DNA of 21,613 nt from Planctomycetaceae bacterium UBA969 (GCA_002303765.1 DBCB01000364.1:244-21856), one strand, 5' to 3'. Counted from the stretch's first letter, positions 8,308 through 16,930 are shown. Program-made: numbers and translations. Notes: generated by a model from the letters alone, not told the origin.

Positions 8308-8335
8308 TTGCTAGATTCCGTTACTTATAGATAAT
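8308..8335 (+). promoter_or_regulatory. Candidate promoter for the pentapeptide-repeat gene
   Basis: TTGCTA at 8308-8313 and GATAAT at 8330-8335 are 16 bp apart, matching 4/6 and 5/6 of the sigma70 consensus. A start near 8342 would give a leader of about 40 bases. The rest of the 119-bp gap after the Nudix gene shows nothing else. Confidence 0.4.
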
Positions 8336-8384
8336 TACTTTTAATAAGAATTTTAGTTTGACGCTCCTATAGAAAGTTCCAAAT

Positions 8385-8804
8385 ATGGCATCTGATAGAA
8401 CCGACCTTTCCAACAAAGATTTTTCGATGCAGGATCTTTCTAACACTAGTCTTGTTGGGGCGTTGCTGGTCAACACTAATTTTCAGCAGGCGATTTTGTT
8501 TGAAACTAACTTTTCCAAAGCCGATTTGACGGGAAGCAACTTTATTGATGCGAACCTTTTTGGTTCCAAAATGATTCAGACTATCTTGGTAAATTCGAAA
8601 ATGAAAGGTGCCACTCTGATTGGCGCTAACTTTTCCAATGCCAATATGAGTGGTGCTGATCTTTCCAACGCTGATCTTACCCGTGCCAATTTTTATAAAG
8701 CCAATCTTTCCGGCGCCAATCTTTCTGGTGTTAAACTAGGCCAATCCGACTTTTCTGAATCCAACCTGACTGGTGCAATTCTCCCCCCTAATTTTAAATC
8801 TTGA
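8385..8804 (+). CDS. Pentapeptide repeat protein
   Basis: Nearly the whole 139-aa protein is built of A(D/N)LxX-type pentapeptides, for example ADLTG, ANFSN, ANMSG, ADLSN, ADLTR, ANLSG, ANLSG. Such repeats fold as a right-handed quadrilateral beta-helix. With roughly 22-24 pentads it would make five to six coils. There is no signal peptide or membrane helix, so it is probably cytoplasmic. Some members of this family (Qnr, MfpA) mimic DNA and protect gyrase, but most have no known role and nothing here points to gyrase. No strong ribosome site precedes the ATG at 8385. The coding DNA itself repeats short words such as ctttcc(a/g), as expected for recent pentad duplication. It converges on the WD40 gene. 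Confidence 0.93.
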   Translation: MASDRTDLSNKDFSMQDLSNTSLVGALLVNTNFQQAILFETNFSKADLTGSNFIDANLFGSKMIQTILVNSKMKGATLIGANFSNANMSGADLSNADLTRANFYKANLSGANLSGVKLGQSDFSESNLTGAILPPNFKS

Positions 8805-8834
8805 GCTTATTCCTTCACTGAAGAATGTATTGGT

Positions 8835-9998
8835 TTATCTGAATTCCCAAAGGTGTATATATCCCGCCATATCTGCTACTGCGATGCGGGTGCCATCAGG
8901 TGAAAATGACAAGGCATGAAACCAGTCTTTAAATTGTCCGCCCCTTGGTTTTCCTAATTCTTTGATCATCTTGCCTTCTGCAATATTCCAAATGCGCACA
9001 ACCGTATCCCTGCCGGTGGAGGCAAGGTGTTTTCCATCAGGATGAAAGCACAGATCAGTAACACCATATTGGTGTATGGGAGATAATTCGCGGAGTTTTT
9101 TGCCCGTCGCTGGGTCTATCAAAAATATTTTTCCCTCGCCCTCGCCCCCTCTTCCAAGGGCCAAGATTTTACCGTCATTTGAGTAAGCAGCAGATGCGAT
9201 TTGCATGTCCTTAAATTCTTTGCTTAAATCGTACTGAACGGTTGAGGTTGCAACATCCCAGAGTTTTACTGCGGTGTGCCGGCCTGAATCAAACACTAGA
9301 GGGTACCGTTCGGAAACCAGAGCTTGTTTTAAATCTGGGGAGATCGCAACAGCGAAAGCCCAGCCTTTTACCTGCCATCGCTTTTTTTCAGCCCCCGTTT
9401 TTCGATCATAAATCGCTACCTGCCCCGCATCATCTCCAGTTACCAGTGTGGTTTCATCTTGGCTCATGGAGAGGCCGACAATCCATTCTTTGCCTTGGAT
9501 TATTTTCGAGGCATCTTGAGTTCGAACTTCTGCTTCTAATGGCGGTGGGGGTTTTCTACCTGAATTCTTATTGCGGGTTATATCTTCAATGGTGCGTGCG
9601 TTTAATACATGCTTTGCCATGCCCGAGGGTTTTGCTTCGATATCCCAATACTTTACAGTGTGATCATTGCTTGCGCTAATTAGCCAGCGGTTTTCTGCGC
9701 ACAATAAGCGATTGATTATGTTGGAATGCCCAACCATTTGCCTGATTGGTTTAGGCGAGCTATAAAGTGGTCGTTCCGATTTGTCGGCAGGTTTACTTTT
9801 TTCGGAAGTGATTTCGATTAGTGGTTCAGGTTTATTGGGGAGTTCCCAGAGTAGGATTTCGCCAAGGTTGTTGCCTGCAGCAATGTATTTGTCGCCTATG
9901 AAACTTACTGCGGAAACCCAATCTGCATCCCAGGTGAAAGACCAAAGCAGCGCAGCTTTTTCGAAGTTCACGCTTTTGTTTGCTGTTGTGCTTTTCAT
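8835..9998 (-). CDS. WD40 repeat protein
   Basis: This 387-aa protein has about six to seven WD40 blades. The repeat cores are easy to see: DHTVKYWD, GEILLWEL, TAVKLWDV, DTVVRIWN and GYIHLWEF, each after a FSPDG- or FHPDGK-like turn. It should form one beta-propeller that serves as a protein-binding scaffold. A less regular, basic and Pro-rich insert lies near residues 135-170 (KPPPPLEAE). There is no signal peptide, unlike the exported partners upstream. Its ATG overlaps the TGA of the DUF1501 gene, so it is the last, translationally coupled gene of a DUF1549/1553-DUF1501-WD40 operon. Such trios are common in Planctomycetes. The binding partner is unknown. Confidence 0.93.
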   Translation of the reverse strand: MKSTTANKSVNFEKAALLWSFTWDADWVSAVSFIGDKYIAAGNNLGEILLWELPNKPEPLIEITSEKSKPADKSERPLYSSPKPIRQMVGHSNIINRLLCAENRWLISASNDHTVKYWDIEAKPSGMAKHVLNARTIEDITRNKNSGRKPPPPLEAEVRTQDASKIIQGKEWIVGLSMSQDETTLVTGDDAGQVAIYDRKTGAEKKRWQVKGWAFAVAISPDLKQALVSERYPLVFDSGRHTAVKLWDVATSTVQYDLSKEFKDMQIASAAYSNDGKILALGRGGEGEGKIFLIDPATGKKLRELSPIHQYGVTDLCFHPDGKHLASTGRDTVVRIWNIAEGKMIKELGKPRGGQFKDWFHALSFSPDGTRIAVADMAGYIHLWEFR

Positions 9999-11281
9999 AG
10001 CAGAAGGTCCTTAATAGGTTTGGATCCTTCGGGCGTGGCCCAAATCGGTCTAGTCCCCACGAAATGTTTTGTGCGTGGGTTAACTCCCAGCGCAGTATAT
10101 ATGGTTGCGAATAAATCTCCTTCGCTTACGGGGTTTGTTGCAACATCACGGCCATCGGCATCAGTTGATCCGTAGACAACTCCACCTTTGATTCCCCCGC
10201 CCGCAAGTACGATAGTCCAGCCCCGGATAAAATGGTCGCGACCTGCCCGGTTGTTGATTTGTGGTGTGCGTCCTACTTCCCCCATCCATACGACCAGCGT
10301 GTTTTGCAATTGCCCTGTGCGTTCTAAATCGATCAGCAGCCCCGACCATGCGGGATCGAGTATTTGCATGTTGGCCTTATGGCAGACAAAATTGTCGGCA
10401 TGGCTATCATAATTATCTTGGCCGATTTCGACAAAGTGTACCCCGGCCTCGGTTAACTTGCGAGCGAGAAAGCAGCCCCTACCAAAATCACTTGCACCAT
10501 ATAATTCCTGATGCTTTGGCCATTCCTTGGTGGTATCAAACAACGATTTTGCTTTTAGCAATCGCCAGGCTCTTTCTTTGGCAACACGATGGCTTTCGTA
10601 AGCATCAGCACTGTTTTCTTTTTTGTGTTCGGCTTCCATGAAGCGGAGTAAATCATTGCGTCTGGATTCGTTCGCTGCGGGTAGATACGGGCTGGTGAAG
10701 TATGGCATGTTGCCATTGCGTTCGATTCCGAAGGGTTCGTAACGGGGGCCTAGGTAGCCCGAACCAGCGTTTCCTGTAGGTCCCATGCGCACGAAACTGG
10801 GAAGGTCTGCATCAGTTTGGCCAAGGTATTTTGCGATCATAGCGCCCAGTTCTGGATGCGGCATGCGTTCGGATTGTTTGTAACAGGTGTGCATGTGGTA
10901 GATGCCATCTGGGTGATCGGGGGAAGCGGTTCGCATGCTTCGAATGATGCCTAATTTGTCGACCTGTTGAGCGATTTTGGGTAAGTATTCGCAAACTTTG
11001 TAGCCGGGCAGTTTGGTTTGGACTTCACGGAAAGGGCCTGCAGTGGCTTTGCCCGGTTTCATATCAAAAGTATCAATCTGGCTGGCCCCGCCATTCATCC
11101 ATAGTAGGATGCAGCGTTTGCCTAGTTTTTGAGCCATCGAGGCGATGCTCTGAGAATGGAAAAGCCCACCCCAGTTAGGGATAGCGGCGCCTGCACCTGT
11201 TGCAAGAGATCCTTTTAGCAAGGTTCTGCGCGAGAAATGTTCACTCTTTTTGCATTCACTAGAGTTCGATTGATCGTTCAT
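9995..11281 (-). CDS. DUF1501 protein, Tat-exported, sulfatase-like fold
   Basis: This 428-aa protein begins with a twin-arginine signal: SRRTLLKG at 17-24, then a short hydrophobic Gly/Ala stretch. It should therefore be exported folded, possibly with bound metal. The DUF1501 signature stretches are present: LLWMNGGASQIDTFDMKPG, the YDSHADNF segment, LVVWMGEVGRTP and RDHFIRGWTIVLAGGG. The family belongs to the alkaline phosphatase/sulfatase superfamily, and the Asp/His-rich motifs would hold the metals. I see no classical sulfatase CxPxR motif, so sulfatase activity should not be assumed. It lies 19 bp downstream of the DUF1549/1553 gene and overlaps the WD40 gene. No clear ribosome site precedes the ATG at 11281. 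Confidence 0.93.
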   Translation of the reverse strand: MNDQSNSSECKKSEHFSRRTLLKGSLATGAGAAIPNWGGLFHSQSIASMAQKLGKRCILLWMNGGASQIDTFDMKPGKATAGPFREVQTKLPGYKVCEYLPKIAQQVDKLGIIRSMRTASPDHPDGIYHMHTCYKQSERMPHPELGAMIAKYLGQTDADLPSFVRMGPTGNAGSGYLGPRYEPFGIERNGNMPYFTSPYLPAANESRRNDLLRFMEAEHKKENSADAYESHRVAKERAWRLLKAKSLFDTTKEWPKHQELYGASDFGRGCFLARKLTEAGVHFVEIGQDNYDSHADNFVCHKANMQILDPAWSGLLIDLERTGQLQNTLVVWMGEVGRTPQINNRAGRDHFIRGWTIVLAGGGIKGGVVYGSTDADGRDVATNPVSEGDLFATIYTALGVNPRTKHFVGTRPIWATPEGSKPIKDLLL

Positions 11282-11300
11282 TTTATTGCCGTTTAATTGG

Positions 11301-12941
11301 TTAGTGATTGAAACGAAACTCGCTCATGTTCATAAGCACCCAGATTGCTTCTTCCACTAGGTTTTCTGATTTTGGTTCGCTTTGTAAATAGGCCGCAAAC
11401 TTTGCTCTTTCGGAATCTTTTGGGTATCTGGTCAAAACTGAAAGGAACATTTTGTCGATGCGTTGATCCCAAGGTTCTTTTGAAAGATTGATGGCGTCTG
11501 CGAGGTTGCCTTTTTTACGACTGATAAAGGCACGAACATTGCTGCTGTTATTAAGGAAGAGATGCTCGCTTAGGCTGCCTTGGAAATCGCCCAAGCCATT
11601 GGTGGGTTCACCAAAGTACCTGCGGAAATACTCTCCAGTTGAGCCTTCGCTTTTCTGTTCTGGGTCTCCTCCAGCTACTTTCATTACTGTTAGAATTTCT
11701 TCGGCAGAAAGTGGCCTGATGCGTGCGCGCTCAAAATGTTTGGGCAGGGATTCTTTGTTCTCTCCTTTGCTTCCCAGTTGATAAGTCTCACTACTAACTA
11801 TTTCCCGTATTAGCCATTTCGTGTCGAATTTGTGAGCAATGAATTGTTCGGTAAGATTATCTAATAGATCTGGAAGAGTGGGCTTGTTGTCGGTTCCGAA
11901 ATTATCGACAGGATGAACAATGCCCCGGCCCATGAATTGGCTCCATATCCGATTGACTGAAGCCTTTGCGAAAAAAGGGTTTGATGGTGCAGTTGCCCAT
12001 TGCGCAAGTTTTTCTTTGCGGGAAAATTGCGGTTTAGGCATAGTTTTCGTACCGCTCTTGAATTCTGGTTCTTTATAGTCTGCTGGTAAGGATGGTTCTT
12101 CGAGCAGTGCGCCTGAAAGGAATTTTGGTTTTATAGGCTCACCATTTTTGCCCGGTTTCAACTCTTTTTGATTCCCGGAAAATAGCACTTCCCCGCTATT
12201 CTTTTCACCTATCTTGAATTTCTTTAATTGCTTTTCACCAGTCCCTGATGCCCCTTGATCCATCACAACCAGCCTGACAAAGAATCCTGTCATGCCATAG
12301 AAATCTTTTTGTAACAACTCGCTGAAAGGGTGATCATGGCATCGGGCGCATTGGATTTGAGTGCCTAGGAAAATGCGGCTAAACGATTCGGTAAGGTCCT
12401 CTGGTTTGTTGTTGAATTGCGCATAGTACAACTCAGAGCCTTCTTGTTCTGCCAGTATCAAATCGCGTACCCAAAGGTCAAAGGGTTCGTTCTTAGAGAA
12501 CTTTTCACTCAGCCATTGTTTGAATAGTGTTCGGTTTCGTGTGGCATCTTGATTCGGAGGGTTGCGGCCAAATAAGGTCAAATCCCACAGCGTTGTTTGA
12601 TGCTGCGGAAATTGTGCATCGTTTAGCAAACGCTCGATCAACTTGTCGCGTTTCTTTTCATCTTGATCAGCGAGAAATTTCTTGGCTTCATCATAACTGG
12701 GGATGGTTCCCAAAAGATCGAGATAGATCCTTCGCAAAAAGGTGGAGTCATCGCACTTCCCTTCAGCCTTGATTTTTTCCTTCTTCCAAGATTCCTGTAC
12801 CGCTTTATCGATCGTTTGCCTTAATGGCGTAGATTCAGCTTTGTTTTGCTTGATTGCAACCTGGGCCAAGCTCAAAGTTCCACAGGCAAGCACTAATAGG
12901 CAGGAAAGTTTGATTCTAAGAAAGTTTGAATTCGGCATCAT
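11301..12941 (-). CDS. DUF1549/DUF1553 secreted protein with CxxCH motif
   Basis: This 546-aa protein opens with a Sec signal peptide (hydrophobic stretch about 9-26, possible cleavage after LSLA). DUF1549 follows (about 38-225) with the typical FLRRIYLDLLGTIPS start and a QCARCHDHPF motif in which C198, C201 and H202 form a CxxCH. DUF1553 covers about 310-545, with NRIWSQFMGRGIVHPVDNFG and the WLIREIVSSETYQ helix. The CxxCH could bind heme c, but it is part of the DUF1549 consensus and heme has not been shown here. This is the first gene of the minus-strand operon, read from a good candidate promoter at 13009-13037. A second ATG follows the first directly. Family assignment is firm; the reaction is unknown. 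Confidence 0.93.
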   Translation of the reverse strand: MMPNSNFLRIKLSCLLVLACGTLSLAQVAIKQNKAESTPLRQTIDKAVQESWKKEKIKAEGKCDDSTFLRRIYLDLLGTIPSYDEAKKFLADQDEKKRDKLIERLLNDAQFPQHQTTLWDLTLFGRNPPNQDATRNRTLFKQWLSEKFSKNEPFDLWVRDLILAEQEGSELYYAQFNNKPEDLTESFSRIFLGTQIQCARCHDHPFSELLQKDFYGMTGFFVRLVVMDQGASGTGEKQLKKFKIGEKNSGEVLFSGNQKELKPGKNGEPIKPKFLSGALLEEPSLPADYKEPEFKSGTKTMPKPQFSRKEKLAQWATAPSNPFFAKASVNRIWSQFMGRGIVHPVDNFGTDNKPTLPDLLDNLTEQFIAHKFDTKWLIREIVSSETYQLGSKGENKESLPKHFERARIRPLSAEEILTVMKVAGGDPEQKSEGSTGEYFRRYFGEPTNGLGDFQGSLSEHLFLNNSSNVRAFISRKKGNLADAINLSKEPWDQRIDKMFLSVLTRYPKDSERAKFAAYLQSEPKSENLVEEAIWVLMNMSEFRFNH

Positions 12942-13008
12942 ATTGAGCCTGAATCATGGGTAAGGGTGTAACTAGCTGGGAATTTCATAGGCAGGTATTA
13001 ACTAAAGA

Positions 13009-13037
13009 AGTTTAACTGGAATTATAGGTAAAGTCAA
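13009..13037 (-). promoter_or_regulatory. Candidate promoter for the DUF1549-DUF1501-WD40 operon
   Basis: On the minus strand, TTGACT (13037-13032) and TAAACT (13014-13009) are 17 bp apart, matching 5/6 and 4/6 of the consensus. A start near 13002 would give a leader of about 60 bases. On the other strand of this 231-bp gap a perfect TATAAT at 13127-13132 could serve the divergent operon, but no convincing -35 box precedes it. Confidence 0.42.
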
Positions 13038-13172
13038 ATGTTTAAGCGTTGATGCTCGCTCATCATTTGTTAATCTCTGGGAAATGATTTTATCTTGTGC
13101 TTTTAATGTCCGATTAATTTAACTAATATAATGTTAGTGCCTACCAACAAGTTTTGAAGCGAACTTTTGATT

Positions 13173-15503
13173 ATGAAAATTTCATATTATCGATTTCTTA
13201 GTAATGGATTAAAGGCAAGCCTTTTTTTGTTGCTTTTAAATACATTGCAAGTTGGGGTCGCCCTCGGAGCCCCCGATGGTAAGAAAATATACGAGACCAA
13301 ATGCCTGTCCTGCCATGGTCAAAATGGTGAGGGTGTTAAGGGTAAATACAACAAGCCGCTTTCTGGGGATCTTACCCCCAATCAACTAGCCAAAATCATT
13401 GAAGAGACGATGCCCAAGGAAGATCCGGGTACCCTGCCTGAGGCGAGCGCCCTTGCGGTAAGTGGTTACATTCATGATGCTTTTTATTCTTCCATCGCTC
13501 GCGAAAGAAATCGGCCAGCAAGAATTGAATTGAGCAGATTGACGGTTAAACAGTATCGAAACAGTATGATGGATCTGGTTGGAAGTTTCCGGCCTGCTGC
13601 GGTTTCTTCAGACAAAACCAAAGGCCTTCGTGGGGAGTACTTTAAAACAAGAAACTTCAATAAAGGCGATTTAGCGGAATCTCGCATCGATGCCGAGGTC
13701 GATTTTGATTTTAAAGAGGAAAGCCCCTTGCCCGGAAAGATGGAACCGGCGGAATTCACACTGCGTTGGGCAGGTGCGATTCATGCCCCAGAGACTGGCT
13801 ATTATGAATTTATAATTCAGGCAAGTCATGCAGTTCGGTTATGGGTTAATGATAATAACTTGCCTCTAGTAGATGCCTGGGTCAAATCTGGAAAAGACAC
13901 AGAATACAAAGGAAGCATCTATTTGGTTTCAGGTCGTTCTTACTCTTTAAGATTGGAGTTCACTAAAGCGAAGCAAGGGGTTAACGATAATAAAAAGCCC
14001 AAGGTGGTGCAGCCTGCGTTTGTCAAATTGCTGTGGAAGAAGCCTGGTGGCCCAGTTGAAATATGCCCTGGGGAATATCTATCTTCAGCCACTCTTCCCG
14101 AAATGTTTGTTTCGAGCACTCCGTTTCCGCCAGATGATGGCAGCCTAGGTTGGGAAAGGGGAGTTACAGTTTCCAAAGAATGGGATCAAGCGACTACCGC
14201 AGGGGCATTAGAGGTTGCGAAATATGTTGCAGGAAAGTTGCCTGAATTCGCCAAGACTAAAGATGGGGATGCTCAGCGCACCGAGAAGATAGAAGAGTTT
14301 CTGAAAAAGTTTGCGACCAGGGCTTTTCGAAGAAACCTTCAAAACAATGAAAACGAGATCATCAAGAAAGTCTTAAAAGAATTTAAAGAACCTCAGGATG
14401 GTGCATTGCGAGTTCTTGTCTGGGTTTTGAAATCGCCTAACTTTTTGTACCGAAACGAAGGGCAGGGCAGTGCGCTTGCAAGCCAGCTTTCCTACACCCT
14501 TTGGGATTCCATACCTGATCAGCAATTGCTTGATGCAGAGGCTTCCGGGAAGTTGAAAAACGCTGAAGGTTTGAACCGGGAAATCGATCGGATGCTTCTG
14601 GACAAGCGCACTAACGAAAAAATACGGGGTTTCTTTCACGACATTCTTTTACTAAATCAATCCCATGAACTTAACAAGGATGCATCGCGCTTTCCGGGCT
14701 TCGATCCAAAGCTTGAATCCGATCTCCGAATATCCTTGGACAAAACAATCGAGGAGATATTCTGGGAAAAAGATAGCAGTTATCAGCGCCTGTTTTTGGA
14801 CCAAGAATTGTTTATGAATGATCGGATCGCCAAGTTTTATCAACAAAATGCAGCATCCAAGAAGGGGTTCGAAAAAGTTAGTCTTGATGCTGGGCAGCGC
14901 GCAGGTATTGTAACCCACCCCTATATGCTCAGTATGCTTTCCTACAGTGCGGAATCTTCCCCGATTCATCGTGGAGTTTTTCTTGCTCGTAGCCTTTTGG
15001 GGGTTACCTTAAAGCCGCCCCCAGAAGCTGCTGCGCCTTTGGCAGCAAGCTTGCACCCCTCTCTAAATACTCGGGAAAGAGTCGCTCTGCAAACCAAAGG
15101 GGGCGCTTGCATGACTTGCCATGGTACCATTAATTCGCTTGGTTTTACTTTGGAACGATTCGATGCTGTAGGCCGGTTGCGTGAAAAAGATAATGCAAAA
15201 TTGATTGATAGTAACGGTTGGTATGTAGCAAGAGATGGGAAAAAAGTCACACTCGAAAACGCCTCGGGGCTGGGCCGATATCTTGCTAGCAGCCCAGATG
15301 CCCACAGGGCTTTTACGGAGCATTTGTTCCATCATTTGCTCAAGCAACCCACCCGAGCTTATGGCGCAGATACGCTCGAAAAAATGACTCTATACTTTGA
15401 GAAAAATTCGTTGAACATGCGCCAGCTTGCTGCAGAGATGGCGAGAATGGCTTGTACAGAAAAAGCAGGGGTAAAATTGCAGGAAGTTAGCAAACAACCT
15501 TAG
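13173..15503 (+). CDS. Cytochrome c-PA14-DUF1587/1595/1592/1588/1585 fusion protein
   Basis: This 776-aa exported protein starts with a Sec signal peptide (hydrophobic about 13-32). A class I cytochrome c-like domain follows, with heme site C44-x-x-C47-H48 and a possible distal Met at M80. Next come DUF1587 (about 116-150), a PA14-like beta-sandwich (about 151-292; GLRGEYFKTRNF, then AGAIHAPETGYYEF), DUF1595 (about 375-427), DUF1592 (about 430-560), DUF1588 (about 574-674) with a second CxxCH at 646-650, and DUF1585 (about 694-765). PA14 domains often bind carbohydrate. The ATG at 13173 is preferred over a TTG six bases earlier; only a weak ribosome site is visible. It leads an operon with the DUF1552 gene, 49 bp downstream. 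This is a recognised planctomycete arrangement of unknown chemistry. Confidence 0.93.
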   Translation: MKISYYRFLSNGLKASLFLLLLNTLQVGVALGAPDGKKIYETKCLSCHGQNGEGVKGKYNKPLSGDLTPNQLAKIIEETMPKEDPGTLPEASALAVSGYIHDAFYSSIARERNRPARIELSRLTVKQYRNSMMDLVGSFRPAAVSSDKTKGLRGEYFKTRNFNKGDLAESRIDAEVDFDFKEESPLPGKMEPAEFTLRWAGAIHAPETGYYEFIIQASHAVRLWVNDNNLPLVDAWVKSGKDTEYKGSIYLVSGRSYSLRLEFTKAKQGVNDNKKPKVVQPAFVKLLWKKPGGPVEICPGEYLSSATLPEMFVSSTPFPPDDGSLGWERGVTVSKEWDQATTAGALEVAKYVAGKLPEFAKTKDGDAQRTEKIEEFLKKFATRAFRRNLQNNENEIIKKVLKEFKEPQDGALRVLVWVLKSPNFLYRNEGQGSALASQLSYTLWDSIPDQQLLDAEASGKLKNAEGLNREIDRMLLDKRTNEKIRGFFHDILLLNQSHELNKDASRFPGFDPKLESDLRISLDKTIEEIFWEKDSSYQRLFLDQELFMNDRIAKFYQQNAASKKGFEKVSLDAGQRAGIVTHPYMLSMLSYSAESSPIHRGVFLARSLLGVTLKPPPEAAAPLAASLHPSLNTRERVALQTKGGACMTCHGTINSLGFTLERFDAVGRLREKDNAKLIDSNGWYVARDGKKVTLENASGLGRYLASSPDAHRAFTEHLFHHLLKQPTRAYGADTLEKMTLYFEKNSLNMRQLAAEMARMACTEKAGVKLQEVSKQP

Positions 15504-15552
15504 CAAATCCAAGATTACCATGCTAAGATTGTGTATAACCAAGGAGCTTGAT

Positions 15553-16869
15553 ATGGCTATAAAATCATTCGATCGGCGTAGTTTTATTAAAAACGCGGGT
15601 ATTAGTGCCGCGGCTTTTCCTTTTTTGGGCAATCTTGATGCCCTTGCTCTGCCGGGTAAGAGCGTGCAAAAGCAGCGCATGGTGATTTTCTTTTCGCCCA
15701 ATGGTGTGGTTCCTGAGTCTTTTTGGCCCAATGAAGATGGCGAAAACTTCCTCCTTAAGGAAATCCTTTCACCTTTAGAGCCCTTCAAAAAACAAACCTT
15801 GGTTATGAATGGTGTTTGTGACAAAGTTCGCGGAGACGGCGATAACCACATGCGCGGCATTGGTTGCCTGCTTACAGGCGTGGAATTGCTGCCTGGTAAT
15901 GTGCAGGGCGGTTCGCATACTCCTGCTGGCTGGGCCAATGGGTTATCCATTGATCAGGAAATCAAGAATCATCTGCAAAAGGCTGATGCCACCCGCACTC
16001 GATTTGGCTCGTTAGAACTTGGAGTTTTGGTTCCGGACCGTGCTGATACTTGGACTCGTATGTCTTATAGTGGCGCAAATAAGCCAATCACTCCCATTGA
16101 TGACCCATACCAGTTGTTTTCGAAGCTTTATGGGCAGGCGAAAGATAAAGAAATTCTGGGTAGCGTGCTTGACCCAGTCATTGCCGATTTGAAGAAAATT
16201 TCAGCGCTGGTTGGTAAAGAAGATCGCAAAATACTCGAAGAGCATACGGGTTTTGTTAGAGAGATGGAGAAAGAACTTCGTGGTTTGAAAGTTTCGCAAA
16301 GTCATGCGATGCCTAAGCTTGATCCCGGTATTCGGGAAGAAAACGATAACCTTCCCAAGATTAGCAGAATGCAACTCGACCTTTTGCATAATAGCCTTGT
16401 TGCAGATTTCAACCGCATCGCAACCTTTCAATTCACTAACTCGGTGGGCGGTGCTCGCATGAAATGGCTGGGTATTGATGAAGGGCATCATCAGCTATCG
16501 CATGAACCTGATACCAATAAAGTTGCAGTTGAGAAGTTAGTAAAGATAAACAAATGGTTCTGTGAAGAGATTGCATACTTTGCTAAAAAGCTCAGCGATA
16601 CTCCTGAACCTAATGGCCAAGGTTCTATGCTGGATAACACGCTTCTTGTATGGACTAATGAGCTTGGGAAAGGGAATTCGCATACGCTTGATAATATTCC
16701 ATTTGTGATGGTGGGTGGCAATTTAGGTTGGAAAGCTGGCCGTTCGGTAAAGTTTCCCCGTATTGCCCATAATCGCCTACTAATGGCAATGGCTCATGGG
16801 TTTGGCCACACTATTTCATCTTTTGGCAACCCTGAATATTGTAAAGATGGTCCATTGGTTCTTTCTTAA
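15553..16869 (+). CDS. DUF1552 protein with Tat-like signal
   Basis: This 438-aa protein starts FDRRSFIKNAG, a twin-arginine-type signal (RR at 8-9), followed by a short hydrophobic stretch. The DUF1552 body includes VIFFSPNGVVPESFWP, an HMRGIGCLLTG motif and, late, LLVWTNELGKGNSHTLDNIP. The fold is thought to be related to DUF1501 and the alkaline phosphatase superfamily. I chose the ATG at 15553 because AAGGAG lies six bases upstream; an ATG at 15520 lacks a site and would bury the Tat motif. It is the partner of the cytochrome c fusion gene before it, and the operon ends at a rho-independent terminator just downstream. The two are presumably exported and work together; the substrate is unknown. 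Confidence 0.92.
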   Translation: MAIKSFDRRSFIKNAGISAAAFPFLGNLDALALPGKSVQKQRMVIFFSPNGVVPESFWPNEDGENFLLKEILSPLEPFKKQTLVMNGVCDKVRGDGDNHMRGIGCLLTGVELLPGNVQGGSHTPAGWANGLSIDQEIKNHLQKADATRTRFGSLELGVLVPDRADTWTRMSYSGANKPITPIDDPYQLFSKLYGQAKDKEILGSVLDPVIADLKKISALVGKEDRKILEEHTGFVREMEKELRGLKVSQSHAMPKLDPGIREENDNLPKISRMQLDLLHNSLVADFNRIATFQFTNSVGGARMKWLGIDEGHHQLSHEPDTNKVAVEKLVKINKWFCEEIAYFAKKLSDTPEPNGQGSMLDNTLLVWTNELGKGNSHTLDNIPFVMVGGNLGWKAGRSVKFPRIAHNRLLMAMAHGFGHTISSFGNPEYCKDGPLVLS

Positions 16870-16892
16870 GACACGAACATGGTTGGTTTGGG

Positions 16893-16930
16893 AAACCCCT
16901 CCTGATAATAAGTCCGGGGGTTTTCTTTTT
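16893..16930 (+). terminator. Rho-independent terminator after the DUF1552 gene
   Basis: AAACCCC (16893-16899) pairs with GGGGTTT (16917-16923) around a 17-base loop and is followed by a T-rich run (ttttcttttt). The loop is longer than usual. A small competing hairpin, GGTTT/AAACC at 16885-16897, shares the left arm. Confidence 0.65.

Noticed and set aside
8385..8804. Short DNA repeats as a CRISPR or satellite array
   Set aside because: The repeats follow the five-codon period of the pentapeptide protein and have no spacers.
8805..8834. Terminator between the pentapeptide and WD40 genes
   Set aside because: Only a short bulged stem (ttc..tca / tgaagaa) is seen and there is no T run.
9995..11281. 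Calling the DUF1501 protein a sulfatase
   Set aside because: The superfamily is shared, but the CxPxR/SxPxR formylglycine motif is not visible.
15390..15950. 186-codon antisense open frame across the DUF159x/DUF1552 junction
   Set aside because: It is antisense to two well-supported genes, including the Tat signal region, and is not protein-like.
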